DNA from: Siphonodentalium dalli
Lineage: Eukaryota > Mollusca > Scaphopoda > Gadilida > Siphonodentaliidae
NCBI GenBank assembly: GCA_032622095.1
Contig: CP136067.1
Location: 90,324,707-90,388,706 of the forward strand
Length of the DNA: 64,000 nt
Reading direction: 5' to 3'
Positions 45,500 to 57,132 of the stretch are shown piece after piece. The first letter of the stretch is position 1, and every line of letters starts with the position of its first letter. The position numbers and the translations under genes are program-made. The notes beneath the pieces were generated by a model. That model worked only from the letters and a program-made list of their open reading frames with translations. It was not told where the DNA came from and searched no databases.

Positions 45500-48400
45500 G
45501 CTACCAATTTCAAACCGATGGTATTTCTTCAGAGTTGACTCTCTTGTATTATGAAAGCAAGCCCAATAAGGCCATGCACCTATTGTATGTTTATAATACA
45601 CAAAAGACTATATCTTAGCAGAATGCATGTCTCTGATGATACAAACAATAAAATATCCAATTTATCCATAGTTGAATTTCATTTGGCTATATAGGAAAGC
45701 ATACAATGTGGCTTTTATGTAGTTTCCACAAAGTATTTTAAGTAAAATATCCATCAAGTGATGTGTTCTGCCTTGTCCTATATATTAAAATGCATGCAAT
45801 GGCCATGATAAATGCTTAATTTATAGGTAGAGATGTCAATCTGATAAGAAATACTGACATTTTAGGTTTGATACACCATTTCAGCTGGCTTGGCATCTTT
45901 TAAATTTGAAACCTAAGGAAATTTATTCAGCTTTGACCCTCTAAATTATGGAAGAAAGCCCAAATGAAGCCACTATTTGCATGTTAGTAACATGTATAAG
46001 GCTATATCTCAACAGAATACATGTCTCTGATAAAATGCACAATAAAATATCCATAGTTCAATTGCATTTGGCTATAGAGGGATGCATACAATATTGGTTT
46101 TATGTAGTTTCCACAGACCATTTTAAGTAAAATATCCATCAAATGATGTTTTCTACATAGCCTTGTATATTAAAATGCTTGTAATGATCATGGGAAATGT
46201 TTAATTCATTAGTTGATATGTCCATCTGATAAGAAATACTGACAATTGAGGTTTAAAATACCATTTCATGGGATTATGGGATCATAAATATCAAACTAAG
46301 GGAATTCCTTCAGATTTGACTCTCTAAATAATGGAAGAAAGCCAAAATGAAGCCACTATTTGCATGTTAATGACATGTATAAGGCTATATCTCAACAGAA
46401 TACATGTCTCTGATGAAATCAACAATAAAATATCCATAGTTTAATTTGTTTTGGCTATACAGGGATGCATACAACATGGCTTTTAGGTTGTTTCCACAGA
46501 CTATTTTAAGTAAAATATCCATCAAATGATGTTTTCTGCCTTGTCCTGTATATTAAAATGCATGCAATGACCATGAAAAATGTTTAATTTATTGGTAGAG
46601 ATGTCCATCTGATAAGAAATACTGCCATTTGAGGTTTGATACACCATTTCAGCTGGCTTGGCATCTTACAAATTTGAAATAAGGGAATTTATTCAGCTTT
46701 GACCCTCTAAATTATGGAAAAAAAGCCTAAATTATGCCATTATTGGCATCTTTATAACATATATAAGGCTATATCTGAACAGAATACATGTCTCTGATGA
46801 AATCAACAATAAAATATCCATAGTTTAATTTGTTTTGGCTATACAGGGATGCATACAACATGGCTTTTAGGTTGTTTCCACAGACTATTTTAAGTAAAAT
46901 ATCCATCAAATGATGTTTTCTGCCTTGTCCTGTATATTAAAATGCATGCAATGACCATGAAAAATGTTTAATTTATTGGTAGAGATGTCCATCTGATAAG
47001 AAATACTGCCATTTGAGGTTTGATATACCATTTCAGCTGGCTTGGCATCTTACAAATTTGAAATAAGGGAATTTATTCAGCTTTGACCCTCTAAATTATG
47101 GAAAAAAAGCCTAAATTATGCCATTATTGGCATCTTTATAACATATATAAGGCTATATCTGAACAGAATACATGTCTCTGATGAAATCAACAATAAAATA
47201 TCCATAGTTTAATTTGTTTTGGCTATACAGGGATGCATACAACATGGCTTTTAGGTTGTTTCCACAGACTATTTTAAGTAAAATATCCATCAAATGATGT
47301 TTTCTGCCTTGTCCTGTATATTAAAATGCATGCAATGACCATGAAAAATGTTTAATTTATTGGTAGAGATGTCCATCTGATAAGAAATACTGCCATTTGA
47401 GGTTTGATATACCATTTCAGCTGGCTTGGCATCTTACAAATTTGAAATAAGGGAATTTATTCAGCTTTGACCCTCTAAATTATGGAAAAAAAGCCTAAAT
47501 TATGCCATTATTGGCATCTTTATAACATATATAAGGCTATATCTGAACAGAATACATGTCTCTGATGAAATCAACAATAAAATATCCATAGTTTAATTTG
47601 TTTTGGCTATACAGGGATGCATACAACATGGCTTTTAGGTTGTTTCCACAGACTATTTTAAGTAAAATATCCATCAAATGATGTTTTCTGCCTTGTCCTG
47701 TATATTAAAATGCATGCAATGACCATGAAAAATGTTTAATTTATTGGTAGAGATGTCCATCTGATAAGAAATACTGCCATTTGAGGTTTGATATACCATT
47801 TCAGCTGGCTTGGCATCTTACAAATTTGAAATAAGGGAATTTATTCAGCTTTGACCCTCTAAATTATGGAAAAAAAGCCTAAATTATGCCATTATTGGCA
47901 TCTTTATAACATATATAAGGCTATATCTGATCAGAATACATGTCTCAGATGAAATAAACAATACAATATCCATAGTTTAATTTGATTTGGCTATACAGGG
48001 ATGCATACAATATTGCTTTTATGTAGTTTCCACTGACTATTTTAAGTAAAATATCCATCAAATGATGTTTTCTACATTGCCTTGTATATTAAAAATGCAT
48101 GTAATGACCATGGGAAATGTTTAATTTATTAGTTGATATGTCCATCTGATAGGAAATACTGACATTTGAGGTTTTAAATACCATTTCATGGGATTATGGA
48201 ATCATAAATATCAAACTAAGGGAATTTCTTCAGATTTGACTCTCTAAATGATGGTAGAAAGGCCAAATGAAGCCACTATTTGCATGTTTATAACATGTAT
48301 AAGGCCATATCTTTGCAGAATGCTTTTCTCTGATAATAAAACAAATAACATATCTATATTTCATAGTTTGGTTGGCAAAACGGTGCATAACATGTGGTTT

Positions 48401-48510
48401 TAAAGTAGTTTCACAGACTATTTTAACTAGAATATCAATTAAATGATGTAATCTAACTTGCCCTGTGTTTTAAAATGCATACACTGACCATGATAAATGT
48501 TTAATACAAA
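45500..48510 (+). repeat. 384-bp satellite array, ~8 units
   Basis: The landmark CAATAAAATATCC falls at 45646, 46040, 46423, 46807, 47191, 47575, 47959 and (diverged) 48342, so the period is 384 with 394/383 at the edges. Units between about 46423 and 47940 are nearly identical to each other, while the outer units differ by many substitutions. No coding frame is sustained. Confidence 0.95.
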
Positions 48511-48515
48511 CAGCG

Positions 48516-48557
48516 TCCTTAATGCTGCACCAGCCTAACTCCCGTTATGAAAGGGTT
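48516..48557 (+). repeat. Fragment of the 29.7-kb repeat
   Basis: TTAATGCTGCACCAGCCTAA plus CTCCCGTTATGAAAGGGTTA matches the inverse of ~40525-40560. Confidence 0.6.
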
Positions 48558-48579
48558 AAATTAATAAACAAAGGTTGCA

Positions 48580-49010
48580 CAGACACCCCCCCCCCCTTCA
48601 ACAGCGCGGTGAGTGTGTTTTTTATGTATGTCATACCCGGTATAAGAGCCCCCCCCCATTTCGTACGCCGTATTCCATGCCCTGTTACGAGGTACGACAT
48701 ATTCCGGCCCCTCTGTTAGGAGGTATTCGGTATTCCAAAAATACCGGTATTCGTATTCCAACCTTCCAAAAAAAATGATCATAAGAATAATATAAATGCG
48801 ATGTTTGTCACAATAAATGCACGGTTTGACATACAGATCGTCGATCATCAATTTATATCATTTTAGACATGGACATTATGACCTGCGTTCGTACGACAAT
48901 AGAGAATTTATCCATATGGCTGTTAACTGGTATTTCGTATTCCACCCTCTGTGTTAAGTGGTATTATTGCGTATTCCAGGGGGTGGGGGTGCTCTTATAT
49001 GGTGTGAAGT
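48580..49010. repeat. C/G-run and GTATTCC-repeat region with inverted ends
   Basis: Imperfect units of the type GTATTCC..CCCT.TTA.GAGGTA occur at ~48667, ~48700 and ~48945. GGTATAAGAGCCCCCCCCC at ~48640 is mirrored by GGTGGGGGTGCTCTTATAT at ~48981. A 133-codon frame at 48869-49270 overlaps these and is not treated as a gene. Confidence 0.6.
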
Positions 49011-49852
49011 TTACAACTAATGTGGCAGTCATGAAATTTTTAATTATTAGAACTGTTTGGGATATATACACCCCAATCACCCTGTCTCCACGTTCCTGTT
49101 GGTGGTGGCCTTATCAATCTATTGCTTCGTTGAACTTTTATTATTACAAATTTGAGCGTGTAATTTCGTTCCACTTTACAACAGGGGCAAAAGCATTCCT
49201 ATTGTTTTACCTACCGGCTCAGATCGAGGCTTCGTGGATAAAAAACTACGTCCATCTTACGTTTTCATAGGATACAAATTGATCGGATTTTAGGTAAGTG
49301 AAACTAATTAGTAATCAATTGAAGTGATTTCTCATTATGAACAGACTGTTACTAGTAAAATATTTAATCGAACTACAATTAAAAGGGCACGAATTATCCA
49401 TTTTATTCAAATGAAATTTGATAGTAAATCGGCCTAATTTTGTTTCCGTGTAATATTTCAGAAAATGGAATCCGTCATTGATAAATGAACATTTTTTTGG
49501 TCAAAATAGTAACTTCTGACGGACTATGATTATATGGCATTTATGATTCATATATAAAGGTAGCCCTACACAATATTCCCAACTGCGTTCCCAACTGCAA
49601 AAACGATTTTTAATGAATTATAAATTGGCCTAAATTTTATGCTACATAAAAAGAAAAACTATCCGGGAATGGCTATTTTCGTCTGCAAAATCAAATTCTG
49701 CCATAAATGCAGTGTATTATCGGTCGACATTAATATGACAATAGTTGGAAAATAAAAAGGTCCCATTTATTGAAAATATACATGTAGCTTATAAGGAAAT
49801 TGTCAGTTATGATCAGTTATACTTCATACCATTATTCTAACAAATGTCAAGG

Positions 49853-50030
49853 GAAGTCGGTGGCCGACAGGTAGCGTACTGGTCTCTCGTGCTATCGGAC
49901 CGGGGATCGTAACGTGGTCATGGTATTCTGACAAAAATCAGAACTCGGTCAGATACAAGTTTGTCAGGCTGAAAAGTCTCATTCGAGATCACTGAATAAA
50001 GATCCGAATGCAAAAATGCCGACTTCCCCC
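49853..50030 (+). mobile_element. tRNA-derived SINE, degenerate
   Basis: GGTGGCCGACAGGTAGCGTACTGG resembles a tRNA 5' half, with an A-box-like TAGCGTACTGG at 49872-49882. A weak B-box-like GGATCGTAACG follows about 30 bases later. The sequence cannot fold as a complete tRNA, and a tRNA-unrelated body follows to an ATAAAGATC region near 50005. Confidence 0.6.
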
Positions 50031-50040
50031 CATTACAATA

Positions 50041-51100
50041 GCAATAGGCAACGATTTTTTTCTAAACCCTTTTCCAGATATTCAGATGCAGTTATAGTAG
50101 CTTTAGGGTGTTAGGAATATGAAACAAAGTCAGTAGTAATGGCAGTGTTTGAAAAAAATGACGTTTTTTTCAAATAATTGGACTGGGGTCAGGGGGTCGA
50201 CAATTCGCAGTTTTTGAGGAATGGCAAAATTCTGACAACACAACATAACGGCAAAGTTTTCGAATTCTTATGGGAAACCTATATGTTGTTCTCATCGGGA
50301 ACGATCAATCTACATAAACAATGCAGAAATAGGAACTTTTCCTTCATAAAAATAGAAAATTTTGATCAAAATCCAAGTATACCCCCATCAAAAAGATGAA
50401 TTTTTTTTCTTTTTCTCAAGTATGTTGACAATATTATATACTATAAAAACTTTTGGTATTTCTGTGTGTTATTTCTATTATCAGACACTATTTAATACAT
50501 TTTGATAAAAAAAATTGAGACTTTTGTGTCGAATACGTGGAAATATTTCTTGATAACCAAACTATACCCCCTACCAAAATTTTTAAAAAGCTATTTTTTT
50601 TCAACATTATGGAGCTATTCACGCAAAATACTACCTAACCTGCAGCAAAACTGTATATAAGTTTCATTGTCAGCCATTGGTGTATCGATATGAGAGCTGA
50701 TATTTTTTTTTTTTTCAATTAATTCTTAGAAAATGGACAAAATATGAGTGTCAACCTTCACAAAGTTCATGAGCCAAACTATTTTCAAGCGTATGATATA
50801 ACTATATCTCAATTAATGTTGGAGGCATTGTTTTATGTAAACATTGCAACATGATAAAGTATGGTTTGAAATAACTGGTTAAGTGGATAAACAAACCAGT
50901 ACCGACCCGTTCGCAACAAAATATCATGTTATGGGCATTATGAGGCCATTATGATACGATTAATGATACTTTATGATGGCATGGTGGTAAAATATGCCCA
51001 AGAAGCTATTCTAACCACTCATTCGTACAGATCGACTAGTATCAGCACAAAATATTATTTTGCGCCATCATTCAAACGGGAACGGTACTACATGCCCCGA
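50041..51100. other. Intergenic, no supported gene
   Basis: AT-rich, with T- and A-runs. No supported feature. Confidence 0.45.
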
Positions 51101-51810
51101 GACAACCCGCCCCTCTGCTATTTTCAGGGCGGGTTGTCCCGATAAATAAGGGTGGGTTGTCCGGAAATTGTTAATAGTGATTATGTTCTTTGATGATATA
51201 TTATTAAAGATTTTGACCAACAAAACATGTGTTTATTCATTAATTATGTCAAAGCATTTTGCTTGTTGTCCAATTAATCCTCTTCACAAATCTCCATATT
51301 TCTACATGTATATTGTGTCTATGTTATATGTTTGATTGGAGGTGAGTATACAAACAGCCTTTGAATGATGCTGACGGAACTGGGTATATTAACTCTTGAG
51401 TGTGGGTTATCTTCATTCTGCAAGCATGTTTCCTTGCATTAACTGCGATTTGGAGGTGCGAGACGAAAGAAGAGACCAGCACAATGCACTGGCAGACATC
51501 CAGCAGCAGCCCCAAATTAATCATTGTTCGTTTGTTAAACTTATTAAATTTTGTTTTTAATCTTCGTTCACGTTCATATTCATATTAGCCTATATACCGT
51601 TTTTTGTTGTCCATGTTGTTACATCAAATAAAAACCTATAAAGAACAACCTGGCAAGTTTCATTAAACAAACATCTCATAATCCCGTCACACGTCCTAAT
51701 TAGCCACTAATTACCGCTAAGTGATTTTAGGGGGCGGGTTGTCAGGGGGGCGGGTTGTCTTGAGTGAAAGGGGGCGGGTTGTCTCAGGGGCGGGTAGTCA
51801 CGGCCCCATT
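51101..51810. repeat. GGGCGGGTTGTC repeat cluster
   Basis: GACAACCCGCCC (51101-51112) forms a perfect 12-bp hairpin with GGGCGGGTTGTC (51127-51138). Further direct copies or near copies lie near 51150 and four times in 51730-51800. The G-rich strand of 51730-51800 has many G-runs close together. Confidence 0.8.
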
Positions 51811-52430
51811 CAAACATGTGTCCAAGATGTTTTGCTTCAACCCGAATACCAGTCAACTTGGGGGTATGAATCCTGCGTACGGCTTCAAAACACCCTGAAT
51901 CATTCATACCGAAGGGGCGGGGGGGGTGGGTGGTGATACCTTCATGTATTACACCACATGTATCATATGTCATACATGTAGGCCTAATTCAATTGTTTTA
52001 ATCATGTGACTGCATTAGCTGGTAATACTACTAGTAATAGAGTGATCTCCCCTGGCAATTAAAAAACATATTTTCCCAGGACCACCGCGACGATCGAAAT
52101 ACGGCTTTTTATTGCTAACTTTTTACTTTTTAACTTAGCAGTGAGCAATGAAGCGTAATCGATAGCAATCGAGGTGGTCAGAAACTTTCAAATTCGGAGT
52201 ATTTTGACGATTTCAACAAAAATCTTTTCACAAATATTTTCGCGGCTTTTTAGTTTGGTAAACAAAGGATATTATATCCGCTGCCGAATTGTGCTATTTT
52301 TATTGGAAAAGGACACGTAATTGCTTAAAATAGCGGTGTTTACAATTACCTTCAGTCGCGAGACTCTGGAGATTTCCTGTGATGTCATCATTTACCGACT
52401 TCCGGAAATACGCGAGTTATCGTTCTTCTT
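51811..52430. other. Intergenic, no supported gene
   Basis: A short G-run lies near 51915-51932. No gene is supported. Confidence 0.45.
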
Positions 52431-52439
52431 CGGGGTTGC

Positions 52440-52660
52440 CCATTGCTAATTACAACACTTGTCCAGGTATGTTGTCGTGGGTTCAGTACGCTGTCCGATC
52501 GGACGCGGACATTAATGGCTGACCCGTGTACACGCCTCAGTGTGTGCACGTTAAAGAACGCTACTGGAGTCACCACAGGGTTATAAAGTTACTCGGCCGT
52601 GGTAGCACCTGGACCTCCACATAATCCTCAGCACATTGAGGGCGATGGAGTATCGAGTAG
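52440..52660 (-). repeat. Moderately GC-rich repeat next to the LINE 3' end
   Basis: Read on the minus strand it contains CACGGCCGAGTAACTTTATA, CGTTCTTTAACGTGCACACA, GTGTACACGGGTCAGCC and a GTCCGATCGGAC palindrome. The pattern resembles an interspersed repeat core seen in several invertebrate genomes, an impression from memory only. It lies beyond the A-rich end of the LINE, so it is probably an older neighbour. Confidence 0.4.
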
Positions 52661-52665
52661 ATAGA

Positions 52666-55600
52666 TTTTACTTTTTTTTTACTTTAAACATATTTTAATG
52701 TATTTAGAAACAAAATATACATAGGGATCAGGGCACAAGTTACAAAACTTACAAACTTGCCCCTCTCCTAATACAATCATGGAACATACATAAAAATACA
52801 TAGCAGATATAGCAAACTGTTTATAAAGAAGAGTGCAGAGTGTGTGTGCTGCGGATGTCGGGTTTCCATCTGTATTCCAATCTCGGTTATGAAGAAAACG
52901 CTAGAACTCAGTGAGTTGACAGATGAAATAGCGAAATTTACCATACATGGGTTTGTTCAAAACGCTCTGTTTTAGCTATAAAAGATTGAGTAATGCGGAA
53001 AAGAGTAGTGTTCTTTTGATTTGATATACCTTTTACCCCATATAAGAAATGATTTGCTTCTAATGATTGAAAGCCATTAATACTTAAATTTCGGTAAAAG
53101 TCAATTCTCTGATCTACAAATAAAGGGCAAACATGAAAATAGTGATTGGCGTCTTCAATGTCTAAGTTACAGGGGCATATAGGCGAATCTGATATGTGAT
53201 TATCAAACATATCCGAACGGAGATCACTACACTGATTCCGAATTTTACAGTGTATTGTATTAATTTTCCTTTTTCCTGTATAAAAATAAGAGGGTGGTTT
53301 TATTATTGGATCTATAATCCCTAAATTGGCTTTGAAATCGGAAATAGAGGTTGCATTGATTACATACACAGGTAATTTGTTCCATTCCAGAACAACAGAT
53401 GGGAGAAATGACTGTTTAAAATGCTCAGTGTTAGCGAAATAGGAATAAAATTTATTTGGAAATCTAAGATTATAATCCGATCGTTCTCTGGAGCGTGCCG
53501 GTAGGAGATATGTCAGATACAAAGGGGCGTCTTCATTGATAATTCTGTAAATTGCTTGCAAATGGCGATGTTGCCTACGCCTGTGTAGTGTCCGCCAACC
53601 TACCTCAAGCCATAACTTGTTAAGTGATACTGAACGATTTAGGCCGGTTACGATTCTAGCGGCGTCTTTATGTATTCGGTCGAGTTTTTCCAATAAGTAA
53701 TCGGGTGCTGAATCCCATACGACGTCAGCATAATCCAAAATAGGAAGGATATACGCATTGTAAATTTTTTCGAGTGTCTTTCTATCGAGATCGTTTTTAA
53801 ATTTCCTCAATTGTGATAGTCTAGAGGCAGCTTTGTTTGCTGTGTATTCTATTTGTTTGTTCCATTTTAAGTTTGATTGAAATTCAAGGCCAAGGTGCTT
53901 ATGCGATTCGTTAAATGAAATAGTTTCGTCCTGGAATATTAAATCTGGGGAATTATCTTGAGGCACGAATGAGAAGGATATTGCCTTGGTTTTCTTGGGA
54001 TTGAACGAAACTAACCAGTTGTCTGCCCATAGACTGACCCTTTTGAGGTCCTCGTTTAGTTCTGATTGTAGGATGTTAAGATTGAAGTGAGAAGCTGTGA
54101 GACATGTGTCATCAGCATACATTCTAACAGTTGATGTGAGGTTATCTGGTATGTCATTAATGTATATTAAAAATAGGAAAGGCCCAAGGATTGATCCTTG
54201 GGGAACACCCGCTGTGATGGTTTCAAAATCAGAATAAGTGTTATTGATTCGGACCCTTTGCTTCCTGTTAGTGAGATAGTCCTCCAGCCATTTAGAAAGC
54301 GACCCTGTTATCCCATACGCGGTAGTTTTGGCAATCAACCCTCTGTGCCAGACTCTCTCGAAGGCTTTAGAGATATCACAAAATACTGAACAAGTGTATA
54401 AGCCTTTGTCGAGTGTCTGACACAGCTGGTGATAAAGATCAATCATTTGGAATGTAGTGCTGTGTTTCGGAACGAAACCCGACTGATTTTGAAATAGGAG
54501 TTTATTCTCATCGAAAAAGGACGAGATTCTCTTTAGAACTAACTTTTCAAGAATTTTACCCAGGCATGGTAGAAGGGAAATTGGCCGGTAATTAGCGCTA
54601 TCTGCGGAATCTCCATTTTTAAAGATAGGAATCACATTGGCTTTCTTCCACTGTGATGGGAACTTTCCCGTTTGTAGAGATTTTTTAAAAATTAAGAAAA
54701 GAGGGTGGGCTATAGCGTTAGCCGTGCCGTGGAGCATTTTTGGACTAACTCCGTCATAGCCATAGGCTTTGTTCGTTTTAAGTGATCTGATCGCAGATAT
54801 GACATCATCGACTGAAAATTTAAGTTCTGATAATTCTTTATTGCATCGTGAACTGAAGTCAGGTAGTTTGTGATCTTTCTGGTCAATCGTGGAATTTGAG
54901 AGGAATTTTGTATTCAGGCACTCGGCTTTTCCCAAATCGTTTGAGACAAAAGATACACCATTGACTTTAATATCTCCATCCGTAGAATAAATAGGTGGTA
55001 TTTTTGTTATCTTCTTTTTGTTCAAAAGAAAGTTGATGAGATGCCAGAATTCACGGGGCGAAGAACTGTCATTTACCCTATCTTCGATATTGTTTTCAAA
55101 TTTGGCTTTCGCATACTTTTTCATGTTGTTGACTTTGTTCCTCGATTTTTTGTATTTTGTCCAATTATTTTCAGTGCCAGACTTGATGGCGACCGATCGT
55201 AATCTATCTCGACGTCGAATCTCACGTCGGATGTCGCTATTGAACCAAATTTTGTCTTTCGATCTTATCGTAACTGTAGTTTGTGGTATAGTGATTCGCA
55301 TTATTTCAAAGAATTTATCATAGAAAATTTGCACTACCCTATCAATGTCGTTTTCAGGCTGGAGGAGATCGTCCCAATTTATATCATTTATTAAAATTTC
55401 CGCCTTTTGGAAGTCGCCGCGATTATAGTTCCATATTTTCCTTTGGAAGGAAGGGGATGACAGTTGATCAAATGAGATGGTCGCATAAACACCTAAGTGG
55501 TCCGAAATTTCTAAGTCAAGGATGTCGGCATCCCTCACTTGAATGTCAGGGCTTATAATGATGGGGTCCAGAAGCGTCGCGGATGTAGCAGTGATTCTGG

Positions 55601-56345
55601 TCGGGGATGTAATCACATTTATGAGTGAAAAATAGTCCGTGATATTTTTAAGTTTGGACGAGGGATCTAGATAATTTGAATTAAAATCCCCAAGTAGTAT
55701 TACTTTATGGGAAATATCTAACGCTTCAAAAATGGATTCCTCGAAGAGGGTCCAATAGTTTGGGGCACAGAAGTCCTCTGATCGGTATGATAGACATAAG
55801 AGAAATTTTGTAAGTTTACTGCGTATTTCAAACCACATTACAGACGTGTCAAATTCGAGACTTTCGATGCGCTTGTATAATAAGTTATCGTCGAAGTATA
55901 CACAAATACCACCACCATGACAATCCCGATCGGCTCGGACAGGAGGGGTGAATCCTTCAATAAGAATATTTTCAGATGGGTATGAGGGGTCCAGATGAGT
56001 TTCGGTAAAGCATAATATATCATAATCAGATATTATGTGATTTATTTTGTGGATTTTATTCCGAATGCTTCTTATATTTTGTTGGAAAATGGTCAAAGTG
56101 TCGGGATGGTTTTCAGTTATTAATGTCTGGTCTAGTACAGGGCCCGGATTGACATGGACTGAACCTGAAATTATAAGAAGCGCTGTAATTAAAACCAGGA
56201 TCAACGGTAGCCTAATACTTGATCCACGGAATGATTTCAATATGAGAAAGCTGCATGTAACATGTTTTATTTTCTGCGACGGGGCTTTCTTCTTTGAATC
56301 AAAAATTCCCGTCACTATACGATGCTGCTCGGCAGAGATACCCAT
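52666..56345 (-). mobile_element. Intact-looking Jockey/CR1-type LINE
   Basis: The element comprises the 1135-codon ORF2 below and a ~250-base 3' UTR. The UTR carries a stem (GGGCAAGTT.../AACTTGTGCCC, at ~52735-52765) and ends in an A-rich tract (AAAGTAAAAAAAAAGTAAAA, ~52666-52685). The 5' boundary is not defined; sequence above 56345 has no recognisable ORF1. No target duplication was identified. Confidence 0.85.
52938..56345 (-). CDS. LINE ORF2: endonuclease-reverse transcriptase
   Basis: This 1135-residue frame encodes target-primed reverse transcription machinery. Residues 44-60 are a hydrophobic stretch followed by GSVHVNPGP (61-69), a 2A-like motif in which serine replaces the usual aspartate. 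An APE-type endonuclease spans ~85-292, with N90, E115, D220 and SDH 281-283 all present. Reverse transcriptase spans ~540-800: CDISKAF with D657, GVPQGS 713-718 and YADD 743-746. The second acidic residue of motif A is E where D is usual (AFERVWH). A C-terminal C-x-C-x8-H-x4-C knuckle lies at 1057-1073. No internal stop or frameshift is seen and every listed catalytic residue is intact, so recent activity is plausible. The ATG chosen directly follows an in-frame TAA. Clade within Jockey/CR1 is uncertain. Confidence 0.95.
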   Translation of the reverse strand: MGISAEQHRIVTGIFDSKKKAPSQKIKHVTCSFLILKSFRGSSIRLPLILVLITALLIISGSVHVNPGPVLDQTLITENHPDTLTIFQQNIRSIRNKIHKINHIISDYDILCFTETHLDPSYPSENILIEGFTPPVRADRDCHGGGICVYFDDNLLYKRIESLEFDTSVMWFEIRSKLTKFLLCLSYRSEDFCAPNYWTLFEESIFEALDISHKVILLGDFNSNYLDPSSKLKNITDYFSLINVITSPTRITATSATLLDPIIISPDIQVRDADILDLEISDHLGVYATISFDQLSSPSFQRKIWNYNRGDFQKAEILINDINWDDLLQPENDIDRVVQIFYDKFFEIMRITIPQTTVTIRSKDKIWFNSDIRREIRRRDRLRSVAIKSGTENNWTKYKKSRNKVNNMKKYAKAKFENNIEDRVNDSSSPREFWHLINFLLNKKKITKIPPIYSTDGDIKVNGVSFVSNDLGKAECLNTKFLSNSTIDQKDHKLPDFSSRCNKELSELKFSVDDVISAIRSLKTNKAYGYDGVSPKMLHGTANAIAHPLFLIFKKSLQTGKFPSQWKKANVIPIFKNGDSADSANYRPISLLPCLGKILEKLVLKRISSFFDENKLLFQNQSGFVPKHSTTFQMIDLYHQLCQTLDKGLYTCSVFCDISKAFERVWHRGLIAKTTAYGITGSLSKWLEDYLTNRKQRVRINNTYSDFETITAGVPQGSILGPFLFLIYINDIPDNLTSTVRMYADDTCLTASHFNLNILQSELNEDLKRVSLWADNWLVSFNPKKTKAISFSFVPQDNSPDLIFQDETISFNESHKHLGLEFQSNLKWNKQIEYTANKAASRLSQLRKFKNDLDRKTLEKIYNAYILPILDYADVVWDSAPDYLLEKLDRIHKDAARIVTGLNRSVSLNKLWLEVGWRTLHRRRQHRHLQAIYRIINEDAPLYLTYLLPARSRERSDYNLRFPNKFYSYFANTEHFKQSFLPSVVLEWNKLPVYVINATSISDFKANLGIIDPIIKPPSYFYTGKRKINTIHCKIRNQCSDLRSDMFDNHISDSPICPCNLDIEDANHYFHVCPLFVDQRIDFYRNLSINGFQSLEANHFLYGVKGISNQKNTTLFRITQSFIAKTERFEQTHVW

Positions 56346-57015
56346 TTATGGGATGTTCATGACCGAAAAGCATCGTACCGTGACGGAACTGAAGTTAATT
56401 TGGAAGACAGATGAAAAGTAATCCACAGCTCGGTCAGGGTTATTTCTAAAGGTGTGTTGTGTATGATTCAAGAGATATTTCAAAACTAATGAGTGAAACT
56501 GATTTAGAAATAAGAGAGAAATATGAGAAAAACATGGAGAAAACATGAGGAAAAGATGATATGAAACTATTGTAGGCTTACATGGTGAATAAGTTGATAT
56601 TAATAAGAAAGATGAAATGACTAATATATACAAGTAAGCCATATGGTTTTATAATGTTCTGAGTTTTACCGATGCGGTAAAGTTTACACGGGCTCCGGGG
56701 GTCAGATATCAATAGTAGGATATCCCAGCGGTATAGTCCGTTAATGGCACATTTAGGTACGGTATCTCGCCCCAGGAGTCCATGTATATATTCTGATATA
56801 TAAGGTGAGATAAGGGTTGAAATTACTGCATTAAATTCGAAGCGTTCGCTGCCTGTTACTAGTTAATGAATTTTGGTGCGGACGGTCTTCCGTACATTTC
56901 GTATGATCAGAAAAGGTCAAAAGGTTAAAGCCTGTCTCGCCCGGGTGGATGTACTACCGTTTCACACGGTTTGAATCAAACTTTGATAATAACATGCATT
57001 CCTTTTGTTCTTAGA
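56346..57015. other. Region upstream of the LINE ORF2
   Basis: Minus-strand 5' UTR of the LINE may extend into this region. A 98-codon minus frame at 56346-56642 ends in TAA directly before the ORF2 ATG, but has no ORF1-like features and is T-rich, so it is not called. TTTTGTTCTTAG ending near 57014 would serve as a plus-strand splice acceptor. Confidence 0.4.
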
Positions 57016-57132
57016 GTAATATTCGTTTCAAAAGTATCATCATGTCGGATGCAAAATCACTTAGCTACCATTTGTAACGTGAAATGCTTTAACTGTTGAT
57101 AAATAGGCCAGGAAAGAATGTTTATATTAGAA

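Noticed and set aside
48869-49270. 133-codon plus frame
   Set aside because: Begins inside GTATTCC repeats and inverted G-run sequence; no domain.
49853-49930. Functional tRNA gene
   Set aside because: The B-box is degenerate and the acceptor and T arms do not close; a SINE head fits better.
54198-56421. Plus-strand frames of 63-124 codons
   Set aside because: They are antisense shadows of the LINE ORF2.
56346-56642. 98-codon minus frame directly before LINE ORF2 as ORF1
   Set aside because: No ORF1 motifs, hydrophobic low-complexity composition; adjacency of TAA and ATG alone is weak.
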